DNA of 64,000 nucleotides from Shinisaurus crocodilurus (GCA_021292165.1 CM037877.1:164133742-164197741), one strand, 5' to 3'; positions 1 to 13,252 are shown, numbered from the stretch's first letter. Translations and numbers: made by a program. Notes: generated from the sequence alone by a model not told the origin.

Positions 1-2
1 CC

Positions 3-1316
3 ACACTCACACAACACACCATTGATACAGGGGATAGCCCCCCCATACAGTCCCTACCCTACCGGGCGGTGGGGCCCCATGCCCAGGTCATCGCTGATGA
101 GGTTCAAGCCATGCTGGACCTGGGGGTCATTGTTCCCAGCTCGAGCCCCTGGTCCTCCCCGATTGTGTTAGTGGCCTAGAAAGATGGGGGTGTCCGGTTC
201 TGCGTGGATTACCGAAAAATAAACAAAGTGACCGTCCCTGACCCCTACCCCATCCCCAACATGGATGTGCTTTTGGAGAGGCTTGGGGGGGCCAAGTACA
301 TTACTACCCTGGACCTGACAAAGGGTTATTGGCAGGTCCTGCTCGATTCTGATGCTGCCCTGAAGTCTGCTTTCGTGACCCACCTGGGGTTGTTCCAATT
401 CACCACCCTCCCCTTCGGGGTCCGAAATGGTCCGGCTACCTTCCAGAGGCTGGTAAATGGAATGTTGAATGGGCTGGGGGAGTTCGCCTGTGCCTATCTC
501 GACGACATAGCCATTTTCAGTTCCACCTGGGAGCAGCATTTGCAACATGTCCGCCAGGTATTTCAGAGGATTCAGGACGCAGGGCTGACGGTGAAGGCGA
601 AAAAATGCCAGGTTGGGCGGGGGGAGGTGGAGTATCTTGGACACAAGGTGGGGGGAGGTAGTGTCAAGCCCCTGGAAGCCAAGATAGAGTCGGTTCGCAC
701 CTGGCCCCAACCCCAGACGAAAAAACAGGTCCAAGCTTTTTTAGGGCTGGCTGGCTATTATCGTAAGTTTGTGCCCCATTTTAGCCAGCTAGCCGCCCCC
801 CTGACTGACTTGTGCAAAAAACGGCAACCCGTTAAGGTACAATGGTCAGCCGCTTGCCAGGCAGCGTTTGAAGGACTGAAAGCCTGCCTGATGGCAGCCC
901 CTGTGCTGCAAGCCCCAGACTTTGAAGCCCCTTTTGTCCTGCAGACGGATGCCTCGGAAGCGGGAATGGGAGCCGTCTTGCTGCAGGAGCGGCCGGGGCA
1001 AGGGCTGTGCCCGGTCGCCTTTTTAAGTAAGAAACTTTTGCCTCGGGAGCGGAACTTGGCCACTGTCGAGAAAGAGTGCCTAGCCATAGTGTGGGCAGTG
1101 GCCAAGCTTCGCCCCTACCTGTGGGGCCGCCAGTTCCGGCTGCAGACCGACCATTCCCCCTTGTGCTGGCTGGATAGGGTGAAGGGGTCCAACCAGAAGC
1201 TGTTGCGGTGGAGCTTAGCCCTGCAGGATTTTGATTTTTCAGTGGAGCACATCAAGGGTAAGGACAACATCGTGGCAGATGGGTTGTCCCGGGCTTTCTC
1301 AGTAGGAGACAGTTAG
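3..1316 (+). pseudogene. Gypsy-type retrotransposon pol fragment (RT and RNase H), broken
   Basis: The window opens inside pol of a Ty3/gypsy-type LTR element. In one frame it has the RT entry segment (about 21-176), an in-frame TAG stop at 177-179, then an open stretch to the TAG at 1314-1316. RT motifs are CVDYR at about 210, the LDLTKGYWQV region, and YLDD with its Asp pair at 501-506. RNase H follows with QTDAS (Asp codon 948-950), VEKECLAIVWA and TDHSPL, and ends at a KGKDNIVADGLSR-type terminus. The protein stops about 50 bp before the LTR, and no integrase follows RNase H. Either integrase lies upstream as in Gmr1-like gypsy elements, or it was deleted. The TAG and the left window edge make it incomplete. 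Confidence 0.92.
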
Positions 1317-1367
1317 ATGGGGATTGGGGTGGTGGACCCCAATGCCATCTTTCTCCAAATGGGAGGG

Positions 1368-2136
1368 TGTGGAGAAAGCCCAAACACAAGTCTGCACACA
1401 CACACACCATTTTCCCCTAAGGGAGGGGGCGAGGGAGGAGGGATGAGATCACCGGAGAAGCAGCCAGACAGGTCATCATCCCCAACAAAGGAGGGTCTCG
1501 GTGGAGATCCACAAAAGTCCAGGAAGGGCCATCAAGGACCATCAAACTATCAGGGCAGTCTCAAAGAGCTGCAAAGTACCAGTACGTCACCTTCTTCCCG
1601 GGCAGGAATAAGCCCACCTGAAACGAAGGGGCAGGCATAAGCCCCCACCTGACTTGGAGGGTGGGGAGAGCAGGGACTCAGAGGTAGAAAACTCCTCTCC
1701 CTTCCGGTTTAGGATTGTTGGGAACCAAGGGTACTTTGGGGCCAGATCCATCCTCCAAACAAGCAGCCCGAGTACGCCATTCTCATCCACGGATCGCCGA
1801 CCCGGAGCTAGGCTGAAACTGACTAGCCGTATAGTCTTTGGTCTGAGGAAAGCGACTAGATTCAGTCCGCTAGCCTGGGAGCCTGCTGATTGGGTAAGGC
1901 GGGGGTCAACTAAGGTTGTGTTGACAGTATAGTATTCCTGAAGAGCTGTTAGTTCCGTTCTGTGTTATTGTATAAACAAATAAAAGCCTTATTTGGGCAT
2001 TTAAAGAGCTGCGGTTTCCTTTTGTGTGTAGAAGCCTCGCGGGTGGTCGCTACAGCTCGGACAGGCTGTAATTCAGTGCCGATTAACCTGTTAAGCACCG
2101 AACTCACGCAAAGGATCCCGTTGGTGATCCTTCACA
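1368..2136 (+). mobile_element. 3' LTR of the gypsy-type element
   Basis: It begins TGTGGAGAAAGCC directly after a purine tract (AAATGGGAGGG, 1357-1367) and ends in TTCACA at 2136, giving the TGTG...CACA ends typical of LTRs. An AATAAA signal lies at about 1979. The same TGTGGAGAAAGCC start is seen at 13253, which supports the left boundary. Short reading frames inside it are not genes. Confidence 0.65.
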
Positions 2137-2148
2137 TAAACATTTAAG

Positions 2149-2270
2149 CCAGCCTTCCCCAACCTGATGCTCTTCAGATGTTTTGGACTTCAACTCCCAT
2201 CAGCTCCAGCCAGCATGGTCAGGAATCCTGAGAGTTGTAGTCCAAAACAACTGGAAGGAATCAGGCGGGA
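2149..2270. repeat. Palindromic MITE-like repeat, copy 1
   Basis: An imperfect inverted repeat whose arms carry GTTTTGGACTTCAACTCCCA and its complement GAGTTGTAGTCCAAAAC. Related copies lie at 11191-11325, 22421-22553, 26511-26630, 53334-53457 and 62411-62548, with a half copy at 5114-5157. Class not assigned. Confidence 0.7.
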
Positions 2271-4445
2271 AAATCTGATTTAAACATTAAAATATATAAT
2301 AGGGTCATGCATGCCTCTTAATCATGAAAAAACCCTGATACTTCTAAAGCTAATGTTGCAAATTTCCTTTGCTATAACAGCATTAAGATAGGTTGATGTT
2401 AACAGTCATTGTTGTAATCCTGTGGCATAGAGTAGCATCCGTCCCAGCACTTTACTTGGCACAAGTAATAAAATCAAGCTTCATTTTCCCATGTCAATAG
2501 CCAATGTGAGTAGAAAGTAATAAAAATCTGAGGGGTGCACACCAGCATAAACTTTGGGTCACCTAAATGCTTGAAATGTCTTGTACGCAAAGCAAATGAT
2601 GGGCTGGATGCAATTCTATGCCATCTCAGAGGACATGCTCCTGGAGGTGAGGGTGTATGATTTGGGGTGGCCCAAAGATAAGTTTGGGGTGTACACCCCC
2701 ATTTTCTTATTCATTTCTGTATACATCAGCTATTCTTGGCAAATGGGTATCATGCTGGACAGCATCTTGCACAGTCAATGGATCACTTCCTGTTTGGCTG
2801 AAGATGCCTCCTACCCTTCTCAGAGCCTGAGAAGTGCCTCTGAATACCAGTTTCTGGGGAATATGAACGAGAAGCTGCTATTGTACTCATCTCTTGCTTG
2901 TGGGTTTCCCATAGGCATCTAGTCGGCCACTGTGGAAAAAGAACACAGACTAGATAGGTCTATGTTGATGCCCCTATCTGCCCTATAATAAGGTTAGCTA
3001 GACAACTAGTGATGAAAACATACCATTTTGCATTGAGCTAGACATTGCAATTTTTAGTACTATGTTGTTTCTTAAACTACTCTCAAAAAATAATTTCTTT
3101 TGCAATTATTTTAAAAGTTTGCATCTCTTTTTCACTATCTTTGACTACAAGGAGCTATCCAGGGTAATGAAATCCTACTCTCATATTGCTGGAAAATCTT
3201 ATGCAAATACAACTTCCAGTACTATGTATATCAGGGTGATCTGCATTAGAGGACAGAGCTCCTGTTCTTCTACATAAGTATTAATAGTATGTCTTCTACT
3301 GAATGGGCAGGCTTGTCCCTGCACTATTACCAAATTTGTTCAATATAGATTATGATCTGCAATGCAAGTTAAAATTCAATTTCAGCTCAGCACTTACCTG
3401 TGGAAAATTTGTAACATATATATGCCATGCATGTAAACTCTCTTGCGCCTTTTCATAACATCTCCAGACCCTGGCACAAATGAGACCCCCACCTGCCCTG
3501 CATGTCAGAGAACTTGAAAGACTGGAGAGAATTTGTATCGAGGACAATAGAGGTTTGGCTAGTAAGCCAAGCCAAAATTCGTGGAGCCCTGATTCACATG
3601 TAACCTTCTAAAAATGCATAATGGGAGCAAATACATGTTTAAAACTGTTTTTAGATATATGTGTGACTCTCTGTGTCTTATGTTTGTATGTATATGGTTT
3701 TTATAATATATTTTTTTAGGTTTTAATCATTGTAAACCTCCCAGAGAGCTTCAGCTATTGGGCGGTATAGAAATGTAATAAATGAAATGTAGTACAAAAC
3801 ACCACTCAATATAGTTGTGCATGATTTGTCACTGTTTGTACTTTCTACATTTCATTGACCTCTGACTTCAGAGTTTACAATCCCTCCTCCTGCTAAACCA
3901 TGTGTATTTATATGCCTGCAACTCAGGATAACACTTCCTGTATTTGATGAAGCGGACTATAGACCACAAAAGCTCATGCCATAAAAACTTGATAGTCTTT
4001 AAGGTGCCACAAGACTCTTTGTTCATTTGCTGCAACAGATTGTCCAGGGGAGTAGCCATGTTATTCTGTTAAGCATCCCTTTGAGTGCAAGTTAAACATT
4101 ATAGAGTGCTCTATATTAAAACTTTCATAAAACAATTTACAGAAGTGTTTATCCAATAGATTGAAGACTACTGTAAAAAATTGCTGCTCCCAATAAAACC
4201 CCCAGCACAAAGTTATCTTATGAGCCCACAATGTTAACTTTCCCCTTCCCCAATAGTCTATCTTTTGAAACACAGGTGGTATTATAACAATCCACATGCT
4301 AAGGTTATTATTTTGTGCCAGCAACCACAACAGTGAAAATATCCATTTTTCTATTGCCACCTTAAGCAACTTAAAGCTTTTAGAATTCTTCAGGCACATT
4401 CTTAGTTTCACTGAGCCAGGGGGTCAAGGACACAGAAACTAATAC
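2271..4445. other. AT-rich intergenic stretch with a few repeat scraps
   Basis: No gene is recognised. About 2820-2970 resembles a CR1-type 3' region (compare 15730-15900: GGGTTTCCCATAGGC followed by GGCCACTGTG). 3733-3785 is a LINE/SINE-type tail with CCCAGAGAGCTTCAGCTATT, GGCGGTATAG and AATAAATG. 3945-4060 belongs to an unclassified repeat with GGTGCCACAAGACTC, also seen near 9.7, 21.6 and 38.4 kb. The rest is unassigned. Confidence 0.5.
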
Positions 4446-4675
4446 AGGCAGTCCCCGGGTTACAAATGAGATCCGTTCGTAAGTTTGTCTCCAAGTCGAA
4501 TGTGTACGTAAGTTGGAACAGAAACCACGTAATGTTTTCAAAGTGTTACAAAGTATAGTGTGTGCGTTCGTAAGTACAAACCATTGTATTTAACTCAGAT
4601 TTTTACATATATGGCGGTCCATTCTTAAGTATGAGTTGTCCGTAAGTCAGGACGTTCGTAACCCGGGGACTGCCT
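4446..4675. mobile_element. Short TA-associated DNA transposon relic (mariner/Tigger-like MITE)
   Basis: Terminal inverted repeats read AGGCAGTCCCCGGGTTAC on the left and its complement GTAACCCGGGGACTGCCT on the right, over about 230 bp, with A/T-rich flanks. The interior has no coding capacity. Terminus length and flanks suggest Tc1/mariner ancestry; family not confirmed. Confidence 0.7.
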
Positions 4676-5256
4676 TTATTTAAACAAGACACTTAATGTT
4701 TACTCTGCGCCATGAATATCAGTTTCTCTCCACCACTTAATTCAACTGTCACTCTATCAATACAGCCTCTGGACAAAGATTCCCAAACATGTCCATTTAA
4801 TTTAGACTTTGCTCAGTCATCCATAGTAATTTTCAACCTCAAAATAATTTATGAAATACATGTTCTGGATCCTTTTTGTGTCTGTATACAAGACAAAAGT
4901 GTCAATCTGGGACCCACTATGCCAACCAAATAAATGTTTAGAATTACACGCAACAATAATTGGACTGGCATAATACCACAAAAATGTATCTTGCTTGCAC
5001 TACCATCACAGTAGGAACATCAACAGACAACATACTTGCATTACTGTGCAAAGCTTTTAGAATGAACAAAATGGGGATATGTTGAGAAGGGAAGTGTTCA
5101 GTTGCCTATTCAATACCCTAAAGCAGCCCTCCCCAACCTGGTGCCCTCCAGACATAACCAGCAACATATTTACACAGCATTTAAGTCCACTTAACTTGTC
5201 CAGTATCTTAGAAGATACATAACCTTCAGAATTAACATGCTGTTCTTTTCTTTATA

Positions 5257-5512
5257 CAGTAATACCTTGGATTGAGAGCATAATTCGTTCCGGAAACGTG
5301 CTTGTAATCCAAAACACTCTTATATCAAAGCGAGTCTCTGGTGGGTGTGAGCGGGGCCGATTTCGGCCCGCTATGCCCGCTCGAGGCGAGCGGTTACATC
5401 ACTACGAGTCTTGCAAGATGTCGCTTGCTTATCAAGTCAAAATTTATTTTAAAAAAATTGCTTGTCTTGCAAAACGCTCTCAGACCAAGTTACTTGCAAT
5501 CCAAGATTATTG
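5257..5512. mobile_element. TA-flanked DNA transposon relic (mariner-like MITE)
   Basis: Terminal inverted repeats CAGTAATACCTTGGATTG and CAATCCAAGATTATTG are flanked by TA on both sides (5255-5256 and 5513-5514), as for Tc1/mariner insertions. It is 256 bp long with no transposase. The short open frames inside are chance. Confidence 0.7.
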
Positions 5513-6799
5513 TATGTTTTAATAGCTCATTTTATTAGGTTTTAATATTTGTAAGCTATCTTGAGCACATATTTATAGCTTAAAAGGCAGGGGATATTTT
5601 TAAAGACAAAACTAACCTAAACTAAGACATGCAACACAATCCTACTCATGTTTACTTAGAAGTTTGTGAGGTTAAAATTAGCCCTTTGAAATATACAACT
5701 GGCACATCAGTCCTATGGAGGTGCGGGAGTAGAGTCCATGACAGAAGAACCACAACTTCCTAAGCCCTCCCAGACTCATGCCAGCCAGGGCACAAAGTAG
5801 AGGGGGGGGTTTTACCTCCCCCTTTCCCCCCCTCACCAGTTTTTTCTATGCCAGGGCTGGAATAGTTTCCCCGCACATTCTGACAGGATGTCTGGGAATA
5901 AGGAAGGTTTGGATCCAGTGGATCAAATGCTTCAGCTGATCCACTTTGGAATGCCCCTTTCCCCCTGCTGCCCACAGAACACTGCTGAAATGGCAACCTT
6001 GGAGCTACCTTTTCAGAAGAGAACCTCCCCCTCCACCTATGGTGGGGGAGGTCCATTGAATTTTATGTTCCCCGAGATGTCCACCCTGGGATCATAGCAT
6101 TTATTCTGGACTGGTAGAGCATGAAAGCCTTTCCTGGGTAAATGCATTTATACAAATATGGAAAACATCAGTGAGATACTGTTAAGCAAGTAAATTCCAA
6201 GTAGAGTAGCATGGTTATCAACAACCAACGAGATGTAGTTAAATTAAGACCAACATCAGAGGCCTTGCTCTCAGTGCCATCTCAGAACATTTATAGACTG
6301 AACACAAGAGACAGGGCCTTTTCTGCAGCGATATCACAAGTCTGCAATGCTCTCTTGATGTGCAACACCATGTTTCATTGCTGCCAGTTTTAATAGGCAA
6401 CATCTTTCAGCCTTGCTACTATTAATTTTTTCCCCTTAGTGTTGCTTTTAGAAACTTTTGTTAGATGTATTTTTATGATTATATTGTACGGCTTCATGGT
6501 CATGATTTATGCTCCTCCAGGTACATTTAGTAGAAAAGCAGGAGGAGGAGGAGGAGGAAGAGGAGGAGGAGATTAATACATGATTATTTATTCTTCAATG
6601 TTTTATACTTATTAATCATACAGCAGAAGCATTGGTCTGCCCAAGGCAGAGATTTAAAAGTCTCAGATATAGATAAAGGAAAAGAAGGATCCATGCTTAA
6701 CCAAACTCAACAACAGTTCACCTGTAATTCTCATGAATCCCCTCTCAACAAATATGTGCATGTATTGGAGGATGTCCTCCCATATTTACCTACCTGGAC
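5513..6799. other. Unassigned intergenic DNA with a GGA-rich microsatellite
   Basis: No gene or confident repeat was recognised apart from a (GGA)n/(GAG)n purine tract at about 6538-6571. Confidence 0.5.
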
Positions 6800-7215
6800 T
6801 TTGAAAATGATTGCCTGAGGCCCTCCTCCAGGTGCCCCACCAAATAAGGTGACGGAGGCTACAAAAGAGAGGGGCTTTTCAATGGTGGCACCCTGTTTGT
6901 GGAAGCTTGCCAGAGAAACTTGCCTGGTGCCAACATTATAGTCTTTTCGGTGCCAGGTGAAGACCTTTTTATTCTCCCACGGATATAAAGAACTGTCTTT
7001 AGTGCTTTTAGTACTCTATCCTGCTGCTGGTTTTAATTTGGTTTTATGATGTTGTAATGCTTTTATTCTTTGCTGCTTGTTTAATCTTGGTTGTATTCCA
7101 TGCAGTTTTTATTTTTTGTTTTAATGTTTGTACTGTATATTTTTAATGTATTGTACACTGCCCAGAGAATTCAGTTACTGGGCAGTTTAAAGGTACAGTA
7201 AATAAAGTATTATTC
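6800..7215 (+). mobile_element. L2/CR1-like LINE 3' fragment
   Basis: The decayed end of a LINE ORF2, followed by a T-rich 3' region ending GCCCAGAGAATTCAGTTACT, then GGGCAGTTTAAA and AATAAAG. This tail recurs in the window (3733, 26380, 42950, 63235) in better-preserved form. 5'-truncated. Confidence 0.55.
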
Positions 7216-10139
7216 AACATGCCCAAGGCTTCTACTTAAGTACAGGGTGATATAGCCAATTTTACTCCGTTTTATCTTCTTCTGACAGATCTAAACAGAC
7301 ACTTTAAAAAAGATGTATAAGATTAGGCATACCAGCTGGGCTTTGGTTTGTGAATGCATCTCAAGCATAACAAAATGCACAAAAATCCACTTGGGTTTTT
7401 TTTGTTTTAGAAAGGAGATATATTTACCCTGCAGCTGAAACAGATAGGAAGGACATTCATATAATGTATGAACTGAACTCTAATCACTCCGTAGCTATAA
7501 CTTTGAAAACTGATCCTTCCATATTAGTAATTAATGCCACATTATCTCAAGTCACAAGCTAGACTTTTTAAAAACAGTATACTATGTAAGTACCGTAAGC
7601 AGCCAATTGACCTGTGAATTTTACAAATCAAATGTACTTGTTTGATTTAGGAAATTGGATCCATTTCACACCAAAAAGGTGGAAACACACAAAGCGTTTT
7701 ATTCTACAACTGCGATGTATACTTCGGTATTTCATCATCAGGGCTGGGAATAAAAGAGCACAGTCATTTACTCTCAGGCCAGTCATCTGAGAGTAAAAAG
7801 AGAAGGGGAATCCTGCGGTAGAGGTGCGTGTGGAGAATTTGCGGCAGGGCTAATACCACTTTCCATGTCCCACCAGCTTGATGTAGCCAGGGTGGGAGGG
7901 CTTTTTAAATTCCCCGTGCAGACCTCCCCCCCCCCAAACATTGACACCAATGGAAGATAAATTAACCACATCAGCTCCAGGCTGGTGAAGTTCTTGGCCC
8001 TTTTGGGGAGCCTGCTGAATGAACCAGGTGGCTTTGGATCCTGTGCATCCAACAGTGTCCCTGACACACCTACAGAATGTCCTGTTTTGGGCCTTTCTGT
8101 CAGTGCCAATACCACCAACAGTATATCTTGCACCCGCATAACTTTACGCAGACATACTTGAGGTGTAAGTGCTGTCCTGCAGCAGAGTGGCATTTAATGA
8201 CATCATGGCTTTCTGTTACTGGTGCTGGGTTTTTTTTTCTTTCCTTTTTTTGGGTTGATTTGTAGGCACTCTTTTGACTGGCCTACAAATCAAAAAAATG
8301 TCAACAGCTGGTTTAATTGTAAGCTGCCTTGAGCAAGTTTTTAGGTGCGATAAAAATGTTTTAAATAAATAAAATACAGTGCAAGAAAAACTGAGTTCCA
8401 AAACTCATATCAGCCTCTGTTCTCTAGCTGTCAAGAGGCATTTACACATTAGATATGGAGTCAGTTCATTTTGAATATCAGGTCACTAAATTCAGATTTC
8501 ACCTTGGATTCACATTCCTCTGAAGTTCATGTGTGTTTAGTTTAGAAATTTATTTTAGATGTATCCTGGATTAATTAAAGAAGGATCAAAACAAGTACTC
8601 AAAACTTCTGGTTTCTTTTGGGGACACAGGAATAATCCAAGATCAATTTCATTAGAATATCTTGTGGGTTCTAAACAATACCCATACAGTAAGATGCAGA
8701 ATTTATAGAAATATCTCTCTCCGGGATTGCATCTCACCTATATAAACCATTGTTTAAACCTAACATGCCTTCTACTGTGAGAGCCAGCAACTAACCAGTT
8801 AGTATTCTCTGTTCTGTCACTTCAACACAGCAAGAAGTGTAAGTATGGCTTCATACCTTGAAACCAGAGAGTGGTGGGGGACTAGCCAGTGCCCATACTG
8901 TGCCTACTGGCATGCAGACTCTGGGAACAGAACCAACAGTCTGCTCCAGTCCAAAGATTTCAACAGCCAGTTATGCATCAGAGCACATGCAGGACTATCC
9001 CACATAGTTACATGCACAGCCTAAAGGCATATTTTTACAGCAGGAAATACATAGTAAACTATCCTTCCAATTATTTTTTACGATAATTCCAGGAAAGCTG
9101 AAAAACATCTGAATAATGTCCCTGGCCTCAAACCCATACAGGTAACCAAACACAATGTCCTGAAAGCAACAAAGAACATTTCTGACTCAATGTGGTTGGA
9201 GACTGGAGAGACCTCAGTCACAGTAAACTAGCTGGGAAAGTAGGAGATGAACTCTAAGTTGCTAACCTATTCAAAATAAACCACTCCACTGTGTGGTTTA
9301 AGGAAATGAAGGTTTGACCTGGGGGGCAAAAGGCTTTATTTGTAAAATAAAGTGAAGGCAGACATTACAAATATTCTAAAGTGGGGTGAAAGTAGTTTCA
9401 CCCTATGTTCCCTACATTCTGAAGGACTTGTTTTTAGGTAGAGAAAAATATTTCCACCACACTTAGGCAACAAACATTTACCACTAAACTCCATGGCACT
9501 AACTTCTGAGTAGGCATATATTGGACTGAATCATTAAAATGACTTTCTTCACCCCACGAGCGATGGTGCCGGTCATGTCGACCTAGACACCCATACATCC
9601 TTCTTTCTTTCCCTGTGATTTCAGATGAGTGGCAACTGGTAGGGGGGCACACAGTAGTGAAGCAGAAACGACAATATCTTGCGAAATCTTAAAGACTAAC
9701 ACATTTATTATATCACAAGCTTTTTGAGGTCTAGAGTCCACTTCTATCAGAACTGAAGCAGACTCTACCATAAGGTTATGCCATAGATATGCTAGCCTTT
9801 AAAGCACCGCAAGATTGGAGCGTCTGTGTGTGTAGAGGGTCATGGGGGGGGGGGGTACTGCAACAAGCTAACACAGCTACCCCCCACTCAATGGTGAAGG
9901 AAAGGCACTCGGCTCATGCCAAGAGGCACTCCTTTCTTCTTGATTTTCAGATGCCAGGTATGCACACTGACACAGAAAATAGGCTAGAGAGTATTGTTAG
10001 GAGTGGAAAAAGAAATAACAAACGATAACCAGAGCTGGGTGTCAAGGAGGAGGCTGGAACGAACATTTTACTCCGTTCCATGTTTACCCCAGATGGGAAA
10101 AGTCATTGAGACCACGTGAGGGGAACCCTTCACCAACCC
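7216..10139. other. Unassigned intergenic DNA
   Basis: No gene recognised. 8318-8375 resembles a LINE-type 3' tail (AAGCTGCCTTGAG, AATAAATAAA). 9660-9800 is a copy of the unclassified repeat noted near 3.95 kb. A minus-strand open frame at 7783-8193 shows no familiar domain and is probably chance. Confidence 0.4.
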
Positions 10140-10720
10140 CCTACCTGAGGACACACGGGCGGGAACACAGTCCCCACCGCCACCCTCCAGGTGAGCCAAG
10201 GAGCTCTCCCTTCCGCCATCTCTCTCGTCGACTTCCAACCTCGCTTACCTGATCCAACCACCTGCCCCGTGACCCAGCCAGCCTGCTTCTTGGGGAGCGC
10301 GCTCGGCCGCCGGGTCCTGCACAGCACACCTCGGCGGCGGCGGCGGGCGAGGGAAAAGGAAAGAGTCGCTCGAAGAGGGAAAATAAATAAAAAGGGGGCG
10401 GCTCAGGCACCGGCTTCAACCAGTGCTTCTCCGGCGGTGACTCCGCCCGGCTCCTTTGGCGCGTCACCGGCCGCATCTGCCAATGGGGGCCGAGCTGGCA
10501 GAACCGCTGACAGCGCGAGGAAGGCCGTGCAAGGCGGACGGAGTGAGGAAAAAATAAAAGGGGCGAGAAGAGGGGGGAGTGAGTGGGTGGGAAACAAAAG
10601 AAGCCTTCGAGTCTTTGCCCTCCCGCCCTTTACTCTCTCCTGCTCCTCCCACCTGACGGGAGACGCTCTTCGGTCAGCCTCATTTTTACCTCAGAAAATA
10701 AGTGTGGAGGATGGGTGTAC
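10140..10720. promoter_or_regulatory. CpG-rich island, possible promoter of an unidentified neighbouring gene
   Basis: A sharp local rise in CpG with a (CGG)n stretch near 10331, a GC box (GGGGGCGG, about 10394) and a CCAAT motif near 10480. There are good splice donors on both strands: CAG/GTGAGC on + with GT at 10191, and CAG/GTAAGC on - (the GT is the complement of 10247-10248). Reading frames here encode only low-complexity Arg/Pro/Ser sequence and I recognise no protein. In mammals LRRC8B lies 5' of KYAT3 in divergent orientation, so a minus-strand first exon of that gene is one possibility, but nothing in the sequence proves it. Confidence 0.4.
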
Positions 10721-13252
10721 GCAGAGTATCCTTACATGACCCCACCAAACACTTTACAGCTCCATTTGAGTCACATTTACTCGGAAGTAAGCTCCACTGA
10801 GCTTAATGGGGCTGTCTCCCAAGCAAGTGTCCGTAGCAATTGCAGCCTACAAAACGCGCCGCTCCTATTCGCTGAGGGTGGCGCAGAGAGCGGGAGATGC
10901 CTTTCATGTTATCTCATTCTTACCGCTTCTCTTTCACACACCCCAGGCCCTTGCTTAATTAATCCGGAAGAACAACCACTCCCTGTGGTTCCTTGTAATT
11001 GCCACGCGCCTCCAGGGTGCATCGGAATGGTGGAGAAACACCCGTTTGCCATTTTGATTGTAGGCAAGGAAGGGTGGTTAAATGATCTAAATACTGTACA
11101 CTGATCTTGAGGATGCACTCCAGGGTTTAACTGGAGCCAGGTCTCATAATTCCTGTTTTCAGGCCAAGGGTGTAACCTGGTGTTACGGGGTGAGCAACTT
11201 GTGGCCCTCTAGTTCAACTAATTTGCTTCAGCCTACAATTCACATCAGCCCTAGCCAGCATAGCTAATGGTAAGGGTTGATAGGAGCTGGCCCAAACATC
11301 TGGAGGGCCACATGTTTCCTATCTGGTGTGTGGGTGTTTTGCCTGTATGCTTGTGGGGGTTTGTTTGTTTGAGGGTGGTGGGTTCTGGGACACTTAAAAG
11401 TTTTTGGGGGTGGTGAACTGTGTGCATGTGGGGTATTTGTTTTCCTGTGTGTTTAGGGAGGTGTTCATTGTGGGTGTGTTTGTAGGGTTTTGGGGGGGCT
11501 GTTTTTGTGAGGTATGTTGTTTTTTTCTGAGTATCACCAGTTCCACTTCAGTGAAATCGGTATTTTGATCTGCTTTATGGAGGCAAATACATGGTTTGGC
11601 ATTTTGATGCTCCAGTTGTGTTTTATTTACTTTTTTAAAAACTAATTTACAAATCATACATGACTGGATGCTCTATAAAACTGAGTGAACACAGAATAAC
11701 TATCCCAGAGAAAAGGGCTACGTCAAGAGTTCTTAATTTGGCCTGCATCATTTTCATGTACTATTTATTGTAGCAATTAATTTGTCTCAATTGAGTCACA
11801 GGAACCAGCTAAATGGCTTCAGTTTTACTGAGTTAGGGTACCTCCAGAGGAGGCTTTTATAGTATCATTGCCCTGCCTCATTCACAGAATTTTACAGAGG
11901 GTCCAGATGTCATTTTCTACTCATAACTCCTGCTTCTTCCATCTTTTTCCTTACCTCAAAAAATCTGTTAAGGACAAAATGATGGCATTGTTGCACAATG
12001 CCATCTTATTGGTAGCTCTAGGAGCCCTCCGTCTAGATAGAAGCAGTGAATTAGCACCAAATTGCAGGGTGGGCAAGCGTCTCTTTCTTTCTAGGTGTGT
12101 ATACAGAGAGAGAGAGAAACACTGTTGTTTTCAAGCAGTGTTGCAGTATTGCTGCAGCCTCAGTAATATGAAGATTAAATTGATGGCATATTTTTCATAT
12201 CATTTTTACCTTGGTCTCTACCTATACTTTTCTAGCTGGTTTTTCATGTGCTCTAAATCATACAATATGTCACCAAAACATGGAGCAACAGAATGAGAGC
12301 TGAGGTCCTCCTTCCTTTCTCCCTGACACCCTTACTCCTGCGGATGGTGAGAGGAAGAGGACCAGTTGATGTTTCTACTAAGCTAGGGAACTTTTTTAAA
12401 AAATTACTTTCCCAGGTCTTCCCCTATAGGGGCACAGATAGAAAAGGGTTCTGAGTTCTCATTCTACTAAGAACTCAGCAGGATGGGCTTTTATTTTTTC
12501 TGTGTCTCTCTTCTCAGGAGAGATAGTTGGGAGAGGGTGGCTAACCTCACATCCTGCTGTTGACTGCCCTGGTGGGATGCTGTCTTCTGCCTCCAGTTCC
12601 TGTTTCTCCCATTACAAGGGAAAACAGATGGTGAGGAGGCTACAGCTTTCAGGCAGAGTTGCACAAAAGGCAAACATCCAACTTACAGCTTTCCCTGGCA
12701 TGAGTGGGCTACATCTCCATTAGAACCTGTCCTATAATCTGTGCTGTCAATCTCTTTCTTGACTGGAGAAGATGCAGGTCTGTTTTCAACCTTGCCTGTT
12801 AGCTATGGCAATTATGAGTCAGCTGTTTATGTGTAAAGTGTGCAATAGTGCAGTCTGAAAATAATTTTTCTTATCTGCTTTAACAGTATCACCAAACTTT
12901 TAAGAACCGCTGAGATTCCTAACTACAACAATTCCTCCTTTCAAAATCAGACCCTTAATTGGATTATAAATGGTATAACAAAACCAGCACACTCACAAGC
13001 CATATCTAACTAAATAAGTAAAACAACTAGAAATTTGTTTTCGTCATTATTAGAAATATAAAAAAAATCAAGCTGGCATTTGTCAGTAAGAAACAAGACA
13101 TGGTATATTTGAATTTGCATCTTGCAAATACATACAGCTACACTCCAGCTTCTTCATTGATTATTCCAAAGTATATGAAGCAATTGTGTCTTAGGTTTCA
13201 AAGGAAATATTGGGCCATGTGGGACAAGTACCTTTTTTTAAAAAAGATTTAT
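10721..13252. other. Intergenic DNA with one palindromic MITE and inverted-repeat scraps
   Basis: 10755-10850 is a fold-back repeat (ACTCGGAAGTAAGCTCCACT) common in this window. 11191-11325 is a copy of the palindromic MITE seen at 2149. 11330-11560 is strongly G/T-rich. From about 11700 to 13250 I see no gene and no repeat I can name. Confidence 0.45.

Noticed and set aside
10141..10476. A 111-codon minus-strand frame in the 10 kb CpG island
   Set aside because: Low-complexity Arg/Ser/Pro composition and crossed by a strong donor site; possibly a non-coding exon, but no protein is supported.
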